The notes under the pieces are model-generated. The model did not search any database, was not told the origin of the DNA, and saw only the letters and a program-made list of their open reading frames with translations. Position numbers and translations under genes: made by a program. This document shows positions 17,246-24,669 of a stretch of DNA of 35,251 bases, in pieces. Every line of letters starts with the position of its first letter. The first letter of the stretch is position 1. Source of the DNA: Bradyrhizobium lablabi (GTDB lineage Bacteria; Pseudomonadota; Alphaproteobacteria; Rhizobiales; Xanthobacteraceae); NCBI RefSeq assembly GCF_001440475.1, contig NZ_LLYB01000125.1:161469-196719 (forward strand). Direction: 5' to 3'.

Positions 17246-18340
17246 TTACCCATGCTGCCCGAATGCCCGGTCTCCGCCGCGGTGCGAGTCCGGCCTCGTT
17301 CGATTCCTTCCGCCAAGAGGCGGCGGCCTTGAGCGCGTGGCTCGCTGCGACGCCATGTACAGCAACCAGTTGCGGTAGATGTGTCTGGCCGGCCGATGCC
17401 AGGCGTTTCTCAGGTCTCTCGCCAGGCGATCAGCCGGGAAATCGGCGAACAGCTCCGGACACCTGTCGGACAGGGCTTTTCGCCGATACGCGGTCAGCAG
17501 CTCTTCCGCATCCATGCCAAAATAGCCTCTCGGTATCGTCGGACAGACTTCGTTCTCGCCGCGGAGGAACCGGCCCATGTCCCTTCTGTATTCGCCCAGC
17601 AGGGTCTGGGTCTCGTATTCCGGATGGCCCTGGAAATGGACGAAAAGGCTCTTCTTCTGCTGCTTGACGAAACAGTCCACGCCAGACTGCGGCGACGTGG
17701 TGAGAACGGAGTATCCGCAGCCCGCGAGCTCTGCCTCCGTTACCTCGTTCCAGCGCGCGTGCGGTATTCTGAAGGTCGCCGGGACGTTATGCATCAAGGG
17801 ATGCTTTGTTGTCTTCGTTTGAGTGAAGACACCGATGCATTTGGCAGGCAGCTTGTGGCGCTCCACGCCATCCAGGTGCAGGACGGCGCCATGGACGGCC
17901 AGACAGGAATACACCGATGACAGGGTATTCTCCCGGGCCCAGTCGACGAGCTGAACGAAGGAGTTCCAATATGGTTCTTCCGTCAGGTTGGCGGCTCTCG
18001 GCTCGGTGCCGGTCACGATCACGCCGTCCAGGCTTCCGTTCAGCAGATCGTCGGTGCTGCGGTAGTATCGACGCACGTAGTCGCACCCCCATTCCGAACG
18101 GGGCGTCGTCGCCATCGTGTAGAAGTGGAGTCTGACGACGAGCCTCTCGGCCGCCGCGCCGACCAGATCAAATACCTGGCGCTCGGTGGACATCAGGGCG
18201 GCGTCGGGCATGTTGTTGATCAGCCCGATGTCGAGGCACTCCACGCGGCTTCCCGGCGACGCCATCGCGGCGGTGCCTCCGTTCGGCGCTCTCGAGAAGA
18301 GGTGGTGTTCGTGTGAGTCTATGTCGATTAGCACAGGCAT
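17246..18340 (-). CDS. MetA-family homoserine O-acyltransferase paralogue
   Basis: The 364-residue protein belongs to the MetA (homoserine trans-succinylase) family with a class I glutamine-amidotransferase-like fold. MetA acylates the side-chain hydroxyl of homoserine. The catalytic set is complete: nucleophile Cys146 (SVYSCLAVHGA), and His239 and Glu241 in FQGHPEYE; GLINNMPDAAL matches the family N-terminus. The acyl-donor motif, usually TGAPxG (succinyl) or TGAPxE (acetyl), reads TGTEPRAA here, so the donor is uncertain. The protein ends in an Arg/Pro/Gly-rich tail of about 35 residues. I chose ATG 18340; the frame also opens at 18370. It lies 26 bases after the sulfhydrylase-like gene, an expected functional partner. 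Confidence 0.8.
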   Translation of the reverse strand: MPVLIDIDSHEHHLFSRAPNGGTAAMASPGSRVECLDIGLINNMPDAALMSTERQVFDLVGAAAERLVVRLHFYTMATTPRSEWGCDYVRRYYRSTDDLLNGSLDGVIVTGTEPRAANLTEEPYWNSFVQLVDWARENTLSSVYSCLAVHGAVLHLDGVERHKLPAKCIGVFTQTKTTKHPLMHNVPATFRIPHARWNEVTEAELAGCGYSVLTTSPQSGVDCFVKQQKKSLFVHFQGHPEYETQTLLGEYRRDMGRFLRGENEVCPTIPRGYFGMDAEELLTAYRRKALSDRCPELFADFPADRLARDLRNAWHRPARHIYRNWLLYMASQRATRSRPPPLGGRNRTRPDSHRGGDRAFGQHG

Positions 18341-18366
18341 CGGAATGCCTTCATGGTTGAGTTGAA

Positions 18367-19641
18367 TCAATCCGCAGCATCGAGCGCCTGATCGAGGTCG
18401 GCGATAATGTCGTCGACATGTTCGATTCCTACGCTCAGCCGGATCATCTCGGGCCGCACGCCGGCCTTTTCCTGCTCTTCGGGCGACATTTGCCGGTGCG
18501 TGGTCGATGCGGGGTGGCAGGCGAGCGATTTTGCGTCGCCAATGTTGACCAGCCGCTTGACCAGCTTCAGCGCGTCATAGAACCGCTTGCCGGCCTCGAA
18601 CCCTCCGGCCACGCCGAAGGTCAGCAGCGAGCAAGCCCGGCCGCCCAGGTATTTCTGCGTCAGCGCGTAATAGGGGCTGTCCTGGAAGCCCGCATAGTTC
18701 ACCCATCCGACGCGGCGGTCATTGCGCAAAAACCGCGCGACCTCCTCGGCATTCTCGACGTGGCGCTCGATCCGCACCGCCACGGTCTCGATGCCCTGGA
18801 GTAACAGGAAGGCGTTCATCGGCGCCAGAATGGAGCCAGTGTTCCTCATGGCGACAGCGCGGCAGCGCGCGATGTAGGCGGCGGCCCCGTAGCGTTCGGT
18901 GAAGACCAGCCCGTGATACGATTTCTCCGGCTCGTTCATCACAGCAAAGCGCCGGCCATGCTCGGCCCACGGGAATTTGCCGCCGTCGACAATGATTCCG
19001 CCAAGCGTGGTGCCGTGTCCGCCCATGAACTTCGTCAGCGACTCCACCACGACATCAGCGCCGTATTCGATCGGTCGGAGCAGGATCGGGGTAGGCACCG
19101 TGTTGTCGACGATCAGCGGCACGCCGTGCCGGTGGGCGACTTCGGCAATGGCTTCGATGTCGCAGATGTTTCCGGCCGGATTTCCGACGCTCTCGCAGAA
19201 CACCGCCCTCGTGTCGTCGTCGATCAATTTTTCCACACTCGCCGGACGGTCGTCTTCCGAGAACCGGACCGTGATGCCCTGCTGCGGCAGGATGTGTGCG
19301 AACAGCGTGTACGTGGTGCCGTAAAGTTGCGGGACCGACACGATGTTGGTGCCCATCCCGGCAATGTTGGTCACCGCGTAGTTCACCGCGGCCTGGCCGC
19401 ACGCCACGCTGAGCGCCTCGACGCCGCCTTCCATGGCGGCAACGCGCTTCTCCAGCACCGCGTTGGTCGGATTTCCGATCCTTGTGTAGCGGAAGCCATC
19501 CACCTCGAGGTTGAAGAGCGCGGCGCCATGGTCGGCGCTGTCGAAGGCATACGAGGCGGTCTGGTAGATCGGTACGGCGACGGCCTTGGTGGCCGGATCG
19601 ACTTCGAAGCCGCCGTGGACGGCGAGGGTCTCTCGTTTCAT
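18367..19641 (-). CDS. O-acetylhomoserine sulfhydrylase-like PLP enzyme
   Basis: The 424-residue protein is a Cys/Met-metabolism PLP enzyme (fold type I). Family members replace the acyloxy group of O-acylhomoserine with sulfide, methanethiol or another nucleophile (gamma-replacement). PLP is bound through Lys204 (SLTKFMGGHGT) with Asp179 in VDNTVPTP. The start ETLAVHGGFEVDPATKAVAVPIYQT and GDAKSLACHPASTTH near the end are diagnostic of the MetY group. The frame is open far upstream, but those codons overlap the ligase gene in another frame; ATG 19641 begins the true family sequence. Its position next to a MetA-like gene and a carrier-protein ligase points to a specialised pathway in place of bulk methionine synthesis. 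Confidence 0.9.
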   Translation of the reverse strand: MKRETLAVHGGFEVDPATKAVAVPIYQTASYAFDSADHGAALFNLEVDGFRYTRIGNPTNAVLEKRVAAMEGGVEALSVACGQAAVNYAVTNIAGMGTNIVSVPQLYGTTYTLFAHILPQQGITVRFSEDDRPASVEKLIDDDTRAVFCESVGNPAGNICDIEAIAEVAHRHGVPLIVDNTVPTPILLRPIEYGADVVVESLTKFMGGHGTTLGGIIVDGGKFPWAEHGRRFAVMNEPEKSYHGLVFTERYGAAAYIARCRAVAMRNTGSILAPMNAFLLLQGIETVAVRIERHVENAEEVARFLRNDRRVGWVNYAGFQDSPYYALTQKYLGGRACSLLTFGVAGGFEAGKRFYDALKLVKRLVNIGDAKSLACHPASTTHRQMSPEEQEKAGVRPEMIRLSVGIEHVDDIIADLDQALDAAD

Positions 19642-19724
19642 CGAGGTGGCCCTTCCGGTTTTTCGGTCGCGGGCTACCTCGGGAGTTCGTTGGTGCATTG
19701 CAGTTCCTCGAACACTGAACTCGA

Positions 19725-20681
19725 CTAGCGATCTATCCGCGGGAAGCCGAGCAGGTCCCGCACCGCGTTCGGCCATCTGGTGACGTTGCTGCCGTGGGTG
19801 TGGAACATCGCGACGGCGAGACGGTCCATTCCGAAGGCCACGCAGGCGGTATGGGCCGGCTCCCCGGAGGCATCCGTGATGCCCCAGGTGGTGCCGAAAT
19901 GATCGCGGTGGTAATTGAAGCTCATGCAGGCTGTCGGTTGCTCCTCGGAGCGCAGAGGCACCAGCAGCTCGAACTTCAGCGCCTGCTGCTGCTGGCTCAC
20001 CGCCATCATCCGTCCCACCCGGCCGAAGAACGGATCGCTGGCGTAATCGATCCTGAAGGTCAGCCCGAGATCGGTGGCGATCTCTTTTGCGAGCATCATC
20101 CAGCGCTCGCGGAATTGCGAAACGTGATCGGGGCTGCCGATGCAGACGTATTCGCGCATCCTGAAGGACTGCAGCCGGTCGAGGTGACGTGAAGGCTCGC
20201 GACGGAAGCAATCGGCGGCTACGTCGAAGCACCAGCCCTCCGCCGGCACCGGGCCGCGGCTCGCCGCTATCGGATAGACGGGATAGCAAGCGGCCGGCGA
20301 CAGCACGAGGTCGGCCGGCGACAGCGACGAGGTCCAGTCTCCGCCGGCATCGAAGCGGTCGACTGCACGGTCAATCTCGCTCTCCGTGCCATGCAGGCCG
20401 CAGACGCAGCCCAGGAGGTTGGGGAAGCTCTTCAAATAGCCCGACCGCTCGAGCTGGCCGCGGTTCATGACGGGAGGGAAGCGCATCACCTCGGCGTCCG
20501 GTTCGCGATACCGCGTGATTAGCGCTGCAAGCCGCTCCACGATGTCTTCATAGAGCGCGGTGCGGCCATAGACCCCCGGAGAGCCCATCCGGTGGAATAA
20601 TACATCGGTGAGATGGTCCAGCGGATCGGCGGGCTCCACCGATGCGGCAGCAAACATAGCCACGTTCATGTCAACACCCAT
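19725..20681 (-). CDS. Amino acid:[carrier protein] ligase (SerRS-like)
   Basis: The 318-residue protein is a stand-alone class II aminoacyl-tRNA-synthetase catalytic core without a tRNA-binding domain. Relatives from Bradyrhizobium (such as Bll0957) activate glycine or alanine with ATP and transfer it to the phosphopantetheine thiol of a carrier protein. The zinc ligands of atypical archaeal SerRS are in place: Cys132 (SPAACYPVYP), Glu177 (FRMREYVCIG, motif 2) and Cys280 (HTACVAFGMDR, motif 3). The sequence CFRREPSRHLDRLQSFRMRE is typical of this family. The amino acid used here is not determinable by eye; the close residue spacing favours the Bll0957 type. It follows the dehydrogenase-like gene by 15 bases; carrier protein 1 across the divergent promoter is the obvious acceptor. 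Confidence 0.92.
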   Translation of the reverse strand: MGVDMNVAMFAAASVEPADPLDHLTDVLFHRMGSPGVYGRTALYEDIVERLAALITRYREPDAEVMRFPPVMNRGQLERSGYLKSFPNLLGCVCGLHGTESEIDRAVDRFDAGGDWTSSLSPADLVLSPAACYPVYPIAASRGPVPAEGWCFDVAADCFRREPSRHLDRLQSFRMREYVCIGSPDHVSQFRERWMMLAKEIATDLGLTFRIDYASDPFFGRVGRMMAVSQQQQALKFELLVPLRSEEQPTACMSFNYHRDHFGTTWGITDASGEPAHTACVAFGMDRLAVAMFHTHGSNVTRWPNAVRDLLGFPRIDR

Positions 20682-20696
20682 TCGTTCGAGAATTCA

Positions 20697-21923
20697 TCAG
20701 TCGCGCAGGGAGGCCGGCACCGCGCTCATCAGCGCGGCGGTACCCATGCTGGCGAGAATGCGGTCGTTGTTGATCATGATTGGAGCTGAGAGCACGTCGC
20801 GGAGATGACGGCCGATGCTGACATCGGTGTCGTTGCGGTAGCCGGACAGGCCGCAGGCACGCATCGCGTGCAGCACGGCCGTAACGGCGAGCTCGGAGGC
20901 CTCCACCTTCAGAAGATTGATCGACGATTGAAAATCGATGGACGATAGCGCCTGCGCGTCATGTTCGCGGGCCGCATAGGATTCGAGATTCGCGGCGATG
21001 ATGGCGCGCAGTTTGGTCAGCGTCATCCTGGCCGAGGTAAAATGTGAGGCGGCGGGGGGCATGTTGCCGCCGGATGCGCGGGCAGCCTTGCGGACAAATA
21101 GCTGGGCGCGGTCCACGGCGGCGGCGGCAATTCCCGCCCAGACCGACGACCAGCACAGGTGGGCGACCGGCGTCATCGTCTGCGCATGGATCTTGTCGTA
21201 AGCCACGGGGAAGATCTGTTCCGCGGTGCCCTTGAAGTTCAGCTTGAACCCGGCGCTGCAGGTTCCGCGCATGCCGAGCGTCTCCCATGCGAGAGTGGGC
21301 TCCAGCGTATAGTCGTCCCGGGTGATGGCCAGCAGCACTTGATCGGATCCGGCGGCCTCATCCGAGCGGCGGGCGATGGTGACGATGCCATCTGCCTCGG
21401 CGCCGTAGGAAATCACCGTCGCGTCGCGAACCAGCGAGATCTCGGCGCCTTCGCGCTCCACCGCCGCTGAGCTGAAGCGGATGTTCCCGCCGTTCTGGCC
21501 TTCGGTGGTCGACGACGCGAGCAGCAGCTGTTCGGCGGCTACGCGGCACATCAGCCTTTCGTGCCAGCCGCTGCCCGCGCCGTGGCGAACCAGACACGCC
21601 ACCTTGGTCTGATGCATTGCAAAAATCATCCCGGCCGATGCGCAGGCGCGGCCGAGCGCGTAACACATGTCGGTTACATCGGATATCGATGCACCGTCTC
21701 CGCCGAATTTGATCGGGATCTGAACGCCCAGAAGTCGCTGTTCTCGCGCTGCGTCGATGGCCTTCCGCGGGAAGCGCGCCTCGCGGTCCACCGCTTCGAC
21801 CTCCGCCGCCGCGGCCTCCGCGACAGCCGCCGCCCGCTGCCGGAACGAGGCGCGGTCGGAATATGCCTGGAGTTCGTTGCCTTCGGAAGCGAAGTTGCGG
21901 AGCTGGACTTGTTGCACGTTCAT
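20697..21923 (-). CDS. Acyl-CoA-dehydrogenase-fold flavoprotein, catalytic glutamate apparently absent
   Basis: The 408-residue protein has the acyl-CoA dehydrogenase layout: helical N-terminal domain (GVQIPIKFGGDGASISDV, about residues 66-85), beta domain with substrate/FAD contacts (LLLASSTTEGQNGGNIRF, WETLGMRGTCSAGF) and C-terminal helical domain (VSIGRHLRDVLSAPIMINNDRIL). In related biosynthetic systems such enzymes oxidise aminoacyl or acyl groups on a carrier protein (for example prolyl-PCP to pyrrole). By eye, the position of the usual catalytic glutamate holds Ile384, and the alternative position on the central helix holds Ala254, so an oxidase or monooxygenase role is possible. ATG 21923 has GAGAGG eight bases upstream and is preferred over TTG 21929. 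It is the first gene of the leftward operon. Confidence 0.8.
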   Translation of the reverse strand: MNVQQVQLRNFASEGNELQAYSDRASFRQRAAAVAEAAAAEVEAVDREARFPRKAIDAAREQRLLGVQIPIKFGGDGASISDVTDMCYALGRACASAGMIFAMHQTKVACLVRHGAGSGWHERLMCRVAAEQLLLASSTTEGQNGGNIRFSSAAVEREGAEISLVRDATVISYGAEADGIVTIARRSDEAAGSDQVLLAITRDDYTLEPTLAWETLGMRGTCSAGFKLNFKGTAEQIFPVAYDKIHAQTMTPVAHLCWSSVWAGIAAAAVDRAQLFVRKAARASGGNMPPAASHFTSARMTLTKLRAIIAANLESYAAREHDAQALSSIDFQSSINLLKVEASELAVTAVLHAMRACGLSGYRNDTDVSIGRHLRDVLSAPIMINNDRILASMGTAALMSAVPASLRD

Positions 21924-22164
21924 GGCCAATGCCTCTCATTTGATAAATCGGGCGTCCCGCACCGCGTCGAAAATGAAATTAGCGCCAATCAGAGGGAGGC
22001 AATCTAGCCGACCGCGTCTGCGGAGTCGGCGGCGCAAAAGTGGATGTCGATGAGCAACGCGCTTCCGGGCGAGGTACCTCCGAAGTAGAGCTATTGACCT
22101 CGGTTGCAGTCAGCTATCGTTGCGTCGATTACGATCGTGCCGCTACGCAATGTGTGGGGGTGAA
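21924..22164. promoter_or_regulatory. Divergent promoter region of the carrier-protein biosynthetic locus
   Basis: The 241 bases between the first leftward gene (start 21923) and the first rightward gene (start 22165) must carry the promoters of both arms. On the plus strand a TTGACC box (22094-22099) is followed 15 bases later by TATCGT, a weak promoter candidate. A GGGGG ribosome-binding run stands just before the carrier-protein ATG, and GAGAGG stands before the leftward start. I found no convincing operator palindrome and no regulator gene nearby. Confidence 0.5.
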
Positions 22165-22434
22165 ATGCAATACGTTAATCCCAGCGTCCGGGACCGTGTT
22201 CTCTTCGTCGTGAGAAGCGTTCTCGAGCAGAACGCGATTAAGGCGGATATTCACCCGGAGTCGCGGCTGGTAGATATCGGGCTGGACTCGATGGATATGG
22301 TTGCGCTGATGCTCAAGGTCGAAGCCGAGTTCGATCTCATCCTTCCTCAACCCGAGATCACGCCCGAGAATTTCCAGTCGGTGAGGACGCTGGAGGTGAT
22401 GATCCTCAACCAGCTCGGACCCGGAACGGGATAA
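22165..22434 (+). CDS. Free-standing carrier protein 1
   Basis: The 89-residue protein has the four-helix acyl/peptidyl carrier layout. Ser46 or so in DIGLDSMDMVALMLKVE is the attachment site for 4'-phosphopantetheine, and the sequence then follows the usual acidic helix 2 and loop (AEFDLILPQPEITPENFQSVRTLEVM). Free carrier proteins next to SerRS-like ligases are the known acceptors of those enzymes, so this is the likely partner of the ligase at 19725-20681. The frame opens earlier at 22120 (TTG) and 22150 (ATG). I chose ATG 22165, which has a GGGGG run six bases upstream and gives the standard length. It heads the rightward operon. Confidence 0.9.
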   Translation: MQYVNPSVRDRVLFVVRSVLEQNAIKADIHPESRLVDIGLDSMDMVALMLKVEAEFDLILPQPEITPENFQSVRTLEVMILNQLGPGTG

Positions 22435-22439
22435 ACGAC

Positions 22440-22574
22440 TTGAACAGCAATGCTTCTTCGGCCGAGCGAAGCGGCATTCACATTGATCGCAAGTCGCGCC
22501 CGTTCCGGGGCGCTGCGTCACCCGCCGCGCCGACATCGATCAAACCCATCTGCGTGGTCAGGTTATGGAAGCAG
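22440..22574 (+). CDS. Possible 44-residue small ORF between carrier protein 1 and the ligase
   Basis: A frame opening at a TTG five bases after the carrier-protein stop, with a purine-rich GGAACGGGA sequence upstream, encodes about 44 residues beginning LNSNASSAERSGIHID and ending VVRLWKQR. It overlaps the next gene's start by ten bases. It fills the otherwise unexplained 130-base space between carrier protein 1 and the acyl-CoA-synthetase-like gene. No domain is visible and reality is doubtful; it may simply be leader sequence. Confidence 0.2.
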
Positions 22575-24382
22575 CGGTGATCCAGCGGGCGACCGGAAGC
22601 AGCGCTCCGCAGCGCAGGCCTTCCACCGCCAAAACCTGGTTGAAGGCCATCGAACTGACCTCGAAGATCGAGGCCGAGCCGCATCGGCTGTTCGCCGACG
22701 TGGTGGAAGACTGGGCGCAGCGGCAGCCGATGCGCCCCGCGCTGCTCTCGGATGGACTGACCTTCTCCTACGGAGAACTTGCCGCCCGGATCAACCGATA
22801 TGCGCGCTGGGCACTGGGCCTGGGCATTCGTGCCGGCTGCACCGTCTGCCTGCTGATGCCGAGCCGTCCGGACTACCTCGCCTGCTGGCTCGGCATCAGC
22901 AGTGTCGGCGGCACGGTGGCGCTGATCAACACCAGGCTGGTCGGACGGTCGCTTGCCCACTGCATCGACGTCGCATGCGCCGATCATGTCATCCTTGCCG
23001 CCGAGTGCGTGGATGCGTTGGAGACCGCACTTCCGCATCTGGACCGCGTGCCGCAAATCTGGAGTCTCGGTGCTGGCGGTGTCGGCGCCGATCTGGACGC
23101 GGCACTCGCCGCCCTGGATACAAGCCCGCTGTCCTCCACCGAGCGCGGCCACGTCACTATCGATCAACGCGCGCTCCTCATCTACACCTCCGGCACCACG
23201 GGACTGCCGAAGGCGGCGAACGTCAGTCATCGCCGCATTCTCTCCTGGGGCGGATGGTTTGCCGGGCTTGCGGACGCTTCTGTGGATGATCGCTTGTACG
23301 ATTGCCTGCCGCTCCATCATTCCGTGGGCGGTGTCGTCGCGCCCTGCAGCATGCTTCACGCAGGCGGTTCGGTCGTGATCCCCGAGAAATTCTCCGTGAC
23401 AAACTTCTGGGACGACATCGCGGGTTTCGACTGCACCGTCTTCCAATACATCGGCGAGCTCTGTCGCTATCTGCTGAAGGCGCCTGCGTCCGGGCTGGAA
23501 ACAGCACACCGGCTGCGGCTGGCGGTCGGCAACGGATTGCGCGGCGATATCTGGGAGGCGTTCGCCGGACGGTTCGCGATTCCTCGTATCCTCGAATTCT
23601 ACGCCGCGACGGAAGGCAATTTTTCGCTGTTCAACGTCGAGGGAAAACCCGGCGCGATCGGCCGGATCCCGCCGCTGCTGGCGCATCGCTTTCCCGCCGC
23701 GATCGTGAAGGTCGATGCCGACAGCGGCAGCCCGGTCCGCGGCGCGGATGGGCTCTGCATTGGCTGCGCCCATGGCGAGGTCGGCGAAGCGATCGGGCGC
23801 ATCGGCACCGCCGATCGGGGCGGCAGTCCCTTCGAGGGGTATACCGATCCGGCCGAGACCGCGAAGAAGATCCTGCGCGACGTCTTTGCCGAAGGCGATG
23901 CCTGGCTCCGCACCGGCGATCTGATGATGCGCGACGAGCAGGGCTACTTTCACTTCGTCGACCGGGTAGGCGACACGTTCCGCTGGAAGGGCGAGAACGT
24001 CGCGACCGGCGAGGTGAACGACGCGATCAGGGACTGCCGCGGCGTTCTCGATGCCTCGACCTACGGGGTCGCTGTTCCCGGCGCCGACGGCCGTGCCGGC
24101 ATGGCGGCTCTCGTCGTGGACCAGGACTTCGATTTCTGGACCTTCGCGGAACATTTGGCGCGTCGGCTCCCGGTCTATGCGCTTCCGATCTTCGTCAGGT
24201 TGTGCCGCTCGCTGGAGGCCACCGAGACCTTCAAGCAGAAGAAGCAGCAGCTGATCCGCGAGGGATTTGATCCCTTGGTCACGGGCGACCCGCTGTTCTT
24301 TCGCGATCCGGCGAGCGGCGACTTTCATCCGATCAGTTGCGCCGTCTATGCGAGCATCGTGGACGGCAGGTTCAGGTTCTAG
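22565..24382 (+). CDS. Adenylate-forming enzyme, long-chain acyl-CoA synthetase (FATP/FadD6-like)
   Basis: The 605-residue enzyme belongs to the acyl-CoA/acyl-carrier ligase superfamily and would activate a carboxylate as acyl-adenylate before passing it to CoA or a carrier protein. Motifs: ATP loop IYTSGTTGLPKA (about residues 205-216), LPLHHSVGGVVAPCSML, FYAATEGNFSLFN (about residues 347-359), WLRTGDLMMRDEQGYFHFVDRVGDTFRWKGENVATGEV (about residues 447-483) and a C-terminal lysine region TETFKQKKQQL. The FRWKGENV form is characteristic of the fatty-acid transport protein/very-long-chain group. The acyl group is not predictable. The ATG at 22565 has only a weak upstream ribosome-binding sequence. 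It lies between the two carrier-protein genes. Confidence 0.85.
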   Translation: MEAAVIQRATGSSAPQRRPSTAKTWLKAIELTSKIEAEPHRLFADVVEDWAQRQPMRPALLSDGLTFSYGELAARINRYARWALGLGIRAGCTVCLLMPSRPDYLACWLGISSVGGTVALINTRLVGRSLAHCIDVACADHVILAAECVDALETALPHLDRVPQIWSLGAGGVGADLDAALAALDTSPLSSTERGHVTIDQRALLIYTSGTTGLPKAANVSHRRILSWGGWFAGLADASVDDRLYDCLPLHHSVGGVVAPCSMLHAGGSVVIPEKFSVTNFWDDIAGFDCTVFQYIGELCRYLLKAPASGLETAHRLRLAVGNGLRGDIWEAFAGRFAIPRILEFYAATEGNFSLFNVEGKPGAIGRIPPLLAHRFPAAIVKVDADSGSPVRGADGLCIGCAHGEVGEAIGRIGTADRGGSPFEGYTDPAETAKKILRDVFAEGDAWLRTGDLMMRDEQGYFHFVDRVGDTFRWKGENVATGEVNDAIRDCRGVLDASTYGVAVPGADGRAGMAALVVDQDFDFWTFAEHLARRLPVYALPIFVRLCRSLEATETFKQKKQQLIREGFDPLVTGDPLFFRDPASGDFHPISCAVYASIVDGRFRF

Positions 24383-24423
24383 GCAATCGGCTCGAAAGCC
24401 GCTTTTGAGAGGTGAGGTGTTCC

Positions 24424-24669
24424 ATGTCAGTAAGGTCGAGGATTTTCGCGGCAATGCAGCAGATCGCCGAGGAACAGAAGGTCACGCTGCCGCCGCTCCA
24501 GGACGATTTATCGCTCCACGACACCGGGTTCGACTCGCTAGCATTCGCGATCCTCGTCGCGCGGCTGGAGGACGATCTCGGGATCGATCCGTTCACCATC
24601 GCGGAGGATGCGGCCTTCCCGTCGACGGTCGGCGAGTTCGTCAGGGTCTACGAGAATGTCCCCGCCTGA
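24424..24669 (+). CDS. Free-standing carrier protein 2
   Basis: The 81-residue carrier protein has its phosphopantetheine serine in DTGFDSLAFAILVARLED (about residue 38), followed by the expected acidic helix and DPFTIAEDAAFPSTVGEFVRVY. It differs clearly from carrier protein 1, so the two probably hold different intermediates. The ATG at 24424 lies 41 bases after the upstream ligase gene, with GAGAGGTGAGG just before it. Its last 14 bases overlap the start of the second ligase gene; this tight coupling suggests that ligase loads this carrier. Confidence 0.9.
   Translation: MSVRSRIFAAMQQIAEEQKVTLPPLQDDLSLHDTGFDSLAFAILVARLEDDLGIDPFTIAEDAAFPSTVGEFVRVYENVPA

Noticed and set aside
19642..20289. 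216-codon N-terminal extension of the sulfhydrylase-like gene
   Set aside because: These codons are another frame of the amino acid:carrier protein ligase gene. The family N-terminus begins exactly at ATG 19641.
22478..24454. 658-codon open frame antisense to the acyl-CoA-synthetase-like gene
   Set aside because: It is a high-GC shadow of the real gene. Its protein is rich in Arg, Asp, Gly and Ala without any domain, while the plus strand shows all adenylate-forming motifs.
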